Shown here piece by piece: positions 15,577 through 60,304 of a DNA stretch of 60,304 nucleotides (position 1 is its first letter; each line of letters begins with the position of its first letter). The notes under the pieces are model-generated. The model was not told the origin of the DNA. It did not search any database and saw nothing but the letters and a program-made list of their open reading frames with translations. This DNA comes from Nocardia thailandica NBRC 100428 (GTDB lineage: Bacteria > Actinomycetota > Actinomycetes > Mycobacteriales > Mycobacteriaceae). Position numbers and translations under genes: made by a program. The DNA is taken from NCBI RefSeq assembly GCF_000308795.1, contig NZ_BAGK01000208.1, positions 1 through 60,304 on the forward strand. The letters run 5' to 3'.

Positions 15577-16190
15577 CCACCGCGATCCGCACCACCGTCC
15601 TCGACGAGATCGTCCCCGCGTGCGCGCCCTGGTCGGCGGTCGTGGCGGCGGGTGACGTGCTCGAGATCATCGACCTGCACGGCAACCAGGCGGTGGACTG
15701 CCTGCTCTACAACGCCGCCGACCACACCGACCGTTACAGCGCGCAGGCCACCGTGACCGCCCAGCGCAACATCTTCCTCACCACCGGCAGCGTCCTGCGG
15801 ACCGATCGCGGCACGGCGCTGATGACCGTCGTCGCCGACGAGGTGGGCAATCACGACACGATCGCGGGCGCCTGCTCGCAGGAGTCCAACACCCTGCGCT
15901 ACGGCCACCACACCCGCCACCAGCACGCCTGCGTGGAGAACTTCCTGACCGCCGCCCTGCGCTGGGGCCTCGGCAAGCGGGACCTCGTGTCGAACATCAA
16001 CTGGTTCATGAACGTCCCGGTGGAGGCGGACGGCACCCTCGGCATCGTCGACGGCCTGTCGGCCCCCGGCAAGAAGGTGACCCTGCGCGCCGAGACCGAC
16101 ACCCTGGTCCTCGTGTCGAACTGCCCGCAGATCAACAACCCCTGCAACGGCTTCGACCCGACGCCCGTGCGGATGGTGGTGACCCGATGA
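15573..16190 (+). CDS. DUF1989 protein, urea/guanidine carboxylase-associated protein 2 (carboxyguanidine deiminase-type subunit)
   Basis: A 205-residue partner of the preceding gene. Signature residues are LHGNQAVDCLLYN, YSAQATVTAQRNIFLTTGS, the metal-site-like VGNHDTIAGACS, SNINWFMNVPV, and the closing Cys cluster NCPQINNPCNGFDPTPVR. The start at MTTAIR overlaps the upstream stop (ATGA), and its own stop overlaps the carboxyltransferase start, so all three are coupled. The paired Cys/His motifs suggest a bound metal; expected role as above. Confidence 0.87.
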   Translation: MTTAIRTTVLDEIVPACAPWSAVVAAGDVLEIIDLHGNQAVDCLLYNAADHTDRYSAQATVTAQRNIFLTTGSVLRTDRGTALMTVVADEVGNHDTIAGACSQESNTLRYGHHTRHQHACVENFLTAALRWGLGKRDLVSNINWFMNVPVEADGTLGIVDGLSAPGKKVTLRAETDTLVLVSNCPQINNPCNGFDPTPVRMVVTR

Positions 16191-18292
16191 GCCCCCTCGG
16201 CACCACCGCGCCCCCGCGCCCGGTTCCGCACGCGGCCGCGCCGGTGGCCGGCGAGCGGACCGAGGTCGCGACCCGCACGGACCCGGCGCGCGCGCTGACC
16301 GTGGTCCGGCCCGGCATGCTCACCACCATCCAGGACTGGCCCGCGCGCACCGGATATTGGCACATCGGCGTCCCGCCCTCGGGCCCGATGGACGATCTGT
16401 CCTTCCGCCTCGGCAACCGCGTCCTCGGCAACGACGAGGGCGCGGCGGGCCTGGAATGCACCCTCGGCGGCCCCGCGCTGCGTTTCGCCGCCGCCACCTG
16501 GGTGTGCGTGACCGGCGCGCCCGCCGACGTCACGGTCGACGGCGTGCCGGTCGACCACTGGCGCACCGTCGAGGTACCCGCGGGCGGCGTCCTCGACGTC
16601 GGGGCGATCCGCGGGCCGGGCATGCGCACCTACATCCTGGTGGCCGGCGGCATCGACGTCCCCGAATTCCTCGGCAGCCGGGCGACGTTCACCCTCGGCA
16701 GGTTCGGCGGCAGCACCGGCGGCGCGCTGACCGCGGGTGAGGAACTCCCGCTCGGGGCGCCCCGGCCCCGGGTCGCGGCGGCCGTGCCGATGGACGTGCA
16801 GCCGGTCTTCGGCAGGCGGTGGGAGCTGGCCGTCACGGAGGGGCCGCACGGGGCGCCGGAGTTCTTCACCCGCAAGGACTTCGACACCATCCTCGGCACC
16901 CCCTACGAGGTGCACTTCAACTCCGACCGCACCGGCGTCCGTCTCGTCGGCCCGAAGCCCGAGTGGGCGCGCGCCGACGGCGGCGAGGCGGGCCTGCACC
17001 CGTCCAACATCCACGACAACGCCTACTCCGTCGGCGCCCTCGACTTCACCGGCGACACCCCCATCCTGCTCGGCCCCGACGGCCCGAGCCTCGGCGGTTT
17101 CGTCTGCCCGGTGACCGTGGTCGCCGCCGACCGCTGGAAGCTCGGTCAGCTCGCGGCGGGCGACGAGGTCCGCTTCGTCGCCGTCCGCGCCGACCGCGCG
17201 GCCTCCCCCCGGACCCTGGGCATCGGCAGGCGGGCGAGCCTGCCGGTGGTCCTGTCCTCCGGCGGCGACGGCGACGACGGCGTCCTGCGCCGCGGTGACG
17301 TCGACGACGAGACCGCCGTGACCTACCGCCGCCAGGGCGACGACGGTGTGCTCGTCGAATACGGCACGCTCACCCTGGATCTCGGGCTGCGCGCCCGCGT
17401 GCACGCCCTGCACCAGCACCTGCTCGGCGCGGCGACGGCCGGCGTCGTCGAGCTCACCCCGGGCATTCGCTCGCTGCAGATCCGCGTCGATCCCGCCGTG
17501 CTGCCGATCCCCCGGCTGCTCGACCTGCTGGCCGAGGCCGAGACGGTCATCCCCGATTCCGCGAGCCTGGTCGTGCCGAGCCGGACGGTGCACCTGCCGC
17601 TGTCCTGGGACGATCCGTCCACCCGCGAGGCCATCATCCGCTACATGCACGGCGTCCGCGCCGACGCGCCGTGGTGCCCGTGGAACATCGAGTTCATCCG
17701 CCGCATGAACGGGCTCGGCTCGGTGCAGGACGTCTACGACACCGTCTTCGACGCCGAGTACCTCGTCCTCGGCCTCGGCGACGTCTACCTCGGGGCCCCC
17801 GTCGCCACGCCGACGGACCCGCGCCACCGCCTGGTCACCACCAAATACAACCCCGCCCGCACCTGGACCCCGGAGAACGCGGTCGGCATCGGCGGCGCCT
17901 ACCTGTGCATCTACGGGATGGAGGGCCCCGGCGGCTACCAGTTCGTCGGCCGCACGACCCAGGTCTGGAACCACAGCGCCCGCCCGGGGGGCACCGTCCG
18001 CCCCGGCGCCGACCGCTTCCCCACCGAGTCCGAAACCCCGTGGCTGCTGCGCTATTTCGACCGCATCCGCTGGTACCCGGTCGAGCCCGACGAGCTCCTG
18101 GATCTGCGCGCCGACTTCGCGGCGGGCAACGTCGACATCCGCACCGAGCCCGGCGAGTTCGCCCTCGCCGACTACCGCGCCTTCCTCGCCGACAACGCCG
18201 ACTCCATCGCCGCGTTCCGGCACACCCAGTCCCTCGCCTTCAGCGCCGAACGCGAATCCTGGAAGCAGGCGGGCGAACTCACCGAGGACTGA
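16187..18292 (+). CDS. Carboxyltransferase part of urea/guanidine carboxylase (AHS2-AHS1/KipA-KipI), without biotin domains
   Basis: A 701-residue protein. Residues about 35-340 are an AHS2/KipA (biotin-dependent carboxyltransferase) domain: LTVVRPGMLTTIQDWPARTG, GVPPSGPMDDLSFRLGN, FGRRWELAVTEGPHGAPEFF, HPSNIHDNAYSVGALDFTGD, LLGPDGPSLGGFVCP. Residues about 370-680 are an AHS1/KipI-like domain: GDDGVLVEYGTLTLDL, MNGLGSVQDVYDTVFDAEYLV (given in parts), KYNPARTWTPENAVGIGG, GGYQFVGRTTQVWN, LLRYFDRIRWYPVEPDELL. These correspond to the middle of a roughly 1,200-residue urea or guanidine carboxylase. The N-terminal biotin carboxylase and the C-terminal biotin carrier are missing, and the frame ends cleanly. 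It must work with biotin subunits from elsewhere, or with another donor. Confidence 0.88.
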   Translation: MSPLGTTAPPRPVPHAAAPVAGERTEVATRTDPARALTVVRPGMLTTIQDWPARTGYWHIGVPPSGPMDDLSFRLGNRVLGNDEGAAGLECTLGGPALRFAAATWVCVTGAPADVTVDGVPVDHWRTVEVPAGGVLDVGAIRGPGMRTYILVAGGIDVPEFLGSRATFTLGRFGGSTGGALTAGEELPLGAPRPRVAAAVPMDVQPVFGRRWELAVTEGPHGAPEFFTRKDFDTILGTPYEVHFNSDRTGVRLVGPKPEWARADGGEAGLHPSNIHDNAYSVGALDFTGDTPILLGPDGPSLGGFVCPVTVVAADRWKLGQLAAGDEVRFVAVRADRAASPRTLGIGRRASLPVVLSSGGDGDDGVLRRGDVDDETAVTYRRQGDDGVLVEYGTLTLDLGLRARVHALHQHLLGAATAGVVELTPGIRSLQIRVDPAVLPIPRLLDLLAEAETVIPDSASLVVPSRTVHLPLSWDDPSTREAIIRYMHGVRADAPWCPWNIEFIRRMNGLGSVQDVYDTVFDAEYLVLGLGDVYLGAPVATPTDPRHRLVTTKYNPARTWTPENAVGIGGAYLCIYGMEGPGGYQFVGRTTQVWNHSARPGGTVRPGADRFPTESETPWLLRYFDRIRWYPVEPDELLDLRADFAAGNVDIRTEPGEFALADYRAFLADNADSIAAFRHTQSLAFSAERESWKQAGELTED

Positions 18293-18304
18293 GGTCGCGA
18301 CCGC

Positions 18305-18790
18305 TCAGTCCTGATCGCGTCGCGCCATCTTCGTCGCCTCCGGATTCGTCGCGTCGCGGAGGATCCGCAACCCGGTCACCAGGCCGTCGAGCTGCGCCGG
18401 GGTCAGCAGCCCCGTGAACCACTGCTGGAGGGCGGCCAGATAGTCGGGCAGCACCTCGGCCAGCCGTTGCGCACCGGCCGGGGTGAGCGCCGCGTAGGCG
18501 CTGCGGCGGTCGGCCGGGTCGAGGCGCCGTTCGACCAGACCGGCGCGGTGCAGCCGGTCGACCAGCCGGGTGACGCCGCTGGTGGAGAGCGCGGTCTGGG
18601 CGGCCAGGTCGGACATCCGCAGCCGCTGTCCCGGCGACCGCGCGAGGCGCATCAGGGCATTGAGATCCAGGCCCGACAGCCCGTGCGCCCGCCAGACCGG
18701 GTCGAGCTTGCCGAGCACCCCCGAGTGGGCCTCGAACAGCAGCCCCGAGATGGTGAGCCGGTCGTCGTCGAACAGAGCCTGCGGATCCAT
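18305..18790 (-). CDS. MarR-family transcriptional regulator
   Basis: A 161-residue winged-helix regulator with start MDPQAL (an in-frame ATG at 18835 is possible but lies in the operator region). The recognition helix region is RMSDLAAQTALSTSGVTRLVDRL, then AGLVERRLDPADRRSAYAAL, the standard MarR wing with the DRR signature, and a C-terminal dimerisation helix. It is divergent from the SGNH hydrolase, with a long inverted repeat in the gap, so it most likely represses that gene and itself. The ligand is unknown. Confidence 0.9.
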   Translation of the reverse strand: MDPQALFDDDRLTISGLLFEAHSGVLGKLDPVWRAHGLSGLDLNALMRLARSPGQRLRMSDLAAQTALSTSGVTRLVDRLHRAGLVERRLDPADRRSAYAALTPAGAQRLAEVLPDYLAALQQWFTGLLTPAQLDGLVTGLRILRDATNPEATKMARRDQD

Positions 18791-18826
18791 ACCGGCCACC
18801 CTACGGGATCTACTTGCCACGCGGAT

Positions 18827-18887
18827 AGTTGACATGAGGAATATCTCGGCGTAGAAACATGCCCAAGCAATATTCCTCACGTCAACT
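18827..18887. promoter_or_regulatory. MarR operator candidate: two 18-bp arms
   Basis: AGTTGACATGAGGAATAT (18827-18844) and ATATTCCTCACGTCAACT (18870-18887) are inverted copies differing at one position, separated by 25 bp. They lie in the gap between the divergent MarR and hydrolase genes; each arm could bind one dimer. Confidence 0.8.
18829..18857 (+). promoter_or_regulatory. Sigma-A-type promoter of the SGNH hydrolase gene
   Basis: TTGACA (18829-18834), a 17-bp spacer, then TAGAAA (18852-18857). The -35 box lies inside the left operator arm, and the second arm would cover the start of transcription. This layout explains repression by the divergent MarR protein. Confidence 0.6.
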
Positions 18888-18900
18888 AAATGGAGTCATC

Positions 18901-20034
18901 ATGTCGCAGTGGATCGCCGGCTTCCGTTCCGCCGTCATCAGCCCCTACGAGGAGATCAAGCTCGCCGAATCCCTGAGCTTCACCGACCAGACCGTGCGCC
19001 AGATCCTGCGCCTCGCGGGCGGCGGCGGCCGGATTCGCCTGGCCCTGACCAACCGATACGGCACCGCGCCGCTGTCCGTCGGCGCGGCCGGGATCGCGCT
19101 GCGCAAGACCGGCTCGGCGCAGGCGAGCGACACCGCGCGGCCCGTCCTGGTCGGCGGTGCGGCCGAATTCCTGATCGCCGCGGGCGAATCCGTCGTCACC
19201 GACCCGATCGACCTGCCCGTGGCCACGGGCGACGATCTGCTACTGAGCCTCTACCTGCCCGGCCCGACCGGCCTGGCGACGTTTTCCCACCAGCCCGGCG
19301 AGATCTCCTACGTCACCGAGGGCGACGCGGTCGACGCGCCGGAACTGCCCGGCGCACAGGAGGTTCCGTTCCGGTTCTACGTCACCGGCGTCGACGTCCT
19401 CGACGAGGCGGGCACGCCGGTCGCGGTGGCGCTCGGCGATTCGTGGTTCGAGGGTGTCGGCACCACCATGAGCGCCAACCGCCGGTCGGTCGACGCGCTC
19501 AACGCGCGCCTGTCGCGCGGGCACGTGGTCAATCAGGGCATCGCCGGAAACCGGTTGACCCGCACGGAGATCGGCGAGGCGGGCGTCGACCGCCTGCACG
19601 ACGACGCGCTGTCCGTCCCCGGCGCGACCGACGTCCTGATCAACTTCGGCATCAACGACCTCATCCTCGGCGCCATGGCGGGCCAGGCCCCCGCCACCAG
19701 CGACGACCTCGTCACCGCCTTCACCGCCCTGGCCGCCCGCGCCCACGCCGCCGGCCTGCGCGTCCACGCCGCCACCATCGGCCCCTACGCCGGCTGCGTG
19801 TTCCCCGGCATGCCCATCGCCGAAACGCTGCCCACCCGCCGCTCCGTCAACGAATGGCTCCGCACCACCGACCTCTTCGACTCGGTGTTCGACGTCGCCC
19901 GCGCGGTGGAAGACCCCGCCCGGCCCGATTACATCCGCCCGGATTTCGACTCGGGCGACGGAATGCACCTCAACGACGCGGGCGCCGCGGCCATGGCGGC
20001 GGCCGTCGACATCGACGCCTTGTTCATCGAGTGA
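18901..20034 (+). CDS. SGNH/GDSL-family hydrolase with N-terminal beta domain
   Basis: A 377-residue enzyme. The first 160 residues form a beta-rich region (IRLALTNRYGTAPLSVGAAGIAL and similar strands) seen in two-domain GDSL esterases. The SGNH domain follows: block I GDSWFEG with nucleophile S181, block II Gly in GIAGNRLT, block III Asn in NFGINDL, and block V DGMHLND with D353 and H356. No signal peptide is visible, so it should be cytosolic. Substrates of such enzymes are esters or acetylated sugars; none can be chosen from the sequence. It is controlled by the divergent MarR gene, and GGAG precedes the ATG. A longer frame starting at 18859 would be translated through the operator. Confidence 0.9.
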   Translation: MSQWIAGFRSAVISPYEEIKLAESLSFTDQTVRQILRLAGGGGRIRLALTNRYGTAPLSVGAAGIALRKTGSAQASDTARPVLVGGAAEFLIAAGESVVTDPIDLPVATGDDLLLSLYLPGPTGLATFSHQPGEISYVTEGDAVDAPELPGAQEVPFRFYVTGVDVLDEAGTPVAVALGDSWFEGVGTTMSANRRSVDALNARLSRGHVVNQGIAGNRLTRTEIGEAGVDRLHDDALSVPGATDVLINFGINDLILGAMAGQAPATSDDLVTAFTALAARAHAAGLRVHAATIGPYAGCVFPGMPIAETLPTRRSVNEWLRTTDLFDSVFDVARAVEDPARPDYIRPDFDSGDGMHLNDAGAAAMAAAVDIDALFIE

Positions 20035-20066
20035 GCGGATTCGGCGGCAGCCGGGTCCGAGGCGAC

Positions 20067-20663
20067 TCAGGCCCCGCTGCCGGGTAGCAGATCCGCCGGA
20101 TCGATGGTGATCTCGACAGCCGTCCGGATGGTCGCCGCCGCACCTGCGGCGACACGATGGGTTTGCTGATAGGTGCCGTCCGGACCGAGCACGGACGCGA
20201 ACAGTACCGGCAGAGTCTCCCCCGGGAGTTGCCCTTTGAAGGGATTCGTCTCGATCCGCCAGTACGCGGGAACCCCGGCCTGCGCATACACGACCGGCTT
20301 CACCAACCGGTCCTGCAAGGTCGTCGACCGCGAAACCACCTCGACCACGAGAACGGCCTGCCCGGCGGGAATCCCCCGACCTTCCCAGTCGATCGCGCCT
20401 TCGACCACGATGAGATCGGGGATCGGCTCGTCGTCGCCGATCAGCAGACCGACCCCCTCGAGGACCGACTGGTCGGCGGCGACCACGGAATCCAGCAGCC
20501 TGCCCAACCTCCGGATCACCCACTGATGTTTCGGCTTGGGGGCTGCGTTCACGACGAGCTGGCCATTCAACACCTCATAACGCAATCCGTCATCGGGCAT
20601 GTGGTCCAGATCAGCCGCGGTCCACTCCGCGGAGCGCGGTACCGGCATGACCACGGAAACCAC
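20067..20663 (-). CDS. Uma2-family (DUF820) PD-(D/E)XK-like protein
   Basis: A 198-residue protein, starting from GTG at 20663 (an internal ATG at 20648 is also possible). The N-terminus TAADLDHMPDDGLRYEVLNG is the Uma2 signature. The nuclease-like core follows with PDLIVVEG, LVVEVVSRSTTLQDR and LVKPVVYAQAGVPAYWRIE, giving the D...E...K pattern of the restriction endonuclease fold. Family members are often multicopy in actinobacteria and cyanobacteria; their biological role is unclear. It lies 86 bp downstream of the NRPS stop on the same strand, and is convergent with the hydrolase gene (32-bp gap). Confidence 0.88.
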   Translation of the reverse strand: MVSVVMPVPRSAEWTAADLDHMPDDGLRYEVLNGQLVVNAAPKPKHQWVIRRLGRLLDSVVAADQSVLEGVGLLIGDDEPIPDLIVVEGAIDWEGRGIPAGQAVLVVEVVSRSTTLQDRLVKPVVYAQAGVPAYWRIETNPFKGQLPGETLPVLFASVLGPDGTYQQTHRVAAGAAATIRTAVEITIDPADLLPGSGA

Positions 20664-20703
20664 CTCTCACCTCGATGAACCGGGTGCGTGCGCGACACGC
20701 AGA

Positions 20704-20735
20704 CGCGTGCCCAGTCTACCGCAACCGGGCACGCG
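20704..20735 (-). terminator. Hairpin after the NRPS gene
   Basis: CGCGTGCCC (20704-20712) and GGGCACGCG (20727-20735) form a perfect 9-bp stem with a 14-nt loop, 14 bp after the NRPS stop. There is no clear U-tract on the minus strand, so it is an intrinsic-like terminator at best. Confidence 0.5.
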
Positions 20736-20749
20736 CCGACGTCCTCACG

Positions 20750-60304
<39,555 letters not shown>

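Noticed and set aside
20664..20749. Remnant of the missing A-T-TE part of the NRPS
   Set aside because: Only 86 bp, holding a hairpin and no A-domain coding potential in any frame.

Overview
The window is very GC-rich, densely coded actinobacterial DNA with strong G/C third-position bias (judged by eye, not computed). The gene set fits a Nocardiaceae member, most likely Nocardia: a thyA-dfrA pair, a stand-alone cobF, a DyP peroxidase-encapsulin pair, a GntR/MocR regulator, and a giant NRPS. The genus is an inference.

Left third (1-20663), mostly housekeeping and small regulated units. In order: the 3' end of an acyltransferase-like gene; a TetR regulator divergent from a membrane protein, with two identical palindromes between them; a flavin-nucleotide-binding (PPOX-fold) gene divergent from a MocR-type PLP regulator; a DUF2630 gene coupled to a flavin disulfide-oxidoreductase-like gene; a Fpg/Nei glycosylase and CobF on the minus strand; thyA-dfrA; a cupin; a DyP peroxidase with an encapsulin targeting tail, followed by the encapsulin shell gene and a small membrane protein. 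Next comes a TetR-controlled nitrogen locus: an APC permease, two DUF1989 proteins (carboxyguanidine deiminase-like, formerly called urea-carboxylase-associated) and a protein with only the carboxyltransferase part of urea/guanidine carboxylase. The section ends with a MarR regulator divergent from an SGNH hydrolase, and a Uma2-family protein.

Right two thirds (20750-60304, minus strand). One uninterrupted reading frame fills this region and runs off the right edge: at least 13,184 residues of a nonribosomal peptide synthetase. The visible order is A-T, C-A-T, C-A-T, C-A-T, C-A-T-E, C-A-T, C-A-T, C-A-T, C-A-T, C-A-T, C-A-T-E, C-A*. Four adenylation domains carry the EntF-type serine code, one carries a threonine code, and two carry an identical unassigned code. 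By collinearity the visible part would build X-Ser-Ser-Thr-(D-X)-Ser-X-Ser-X-X-(D-X). The protein ends with a condensation domain and an eroded, truncated A domain, with no carrier or thioesterase domain.

The main unexpected signals are three. A 56-bp repeat is inserted in frame at several places inside the NRPS gene, in both orientations. The assembly-line terminus is unusual. The guanidine/urea carboxylase locus lacks its biotin carboxylase, biotin carrier and allophanate hydrolase parts. Several palindromic operator candidates sit exactly in divergent regulator/target gaps.
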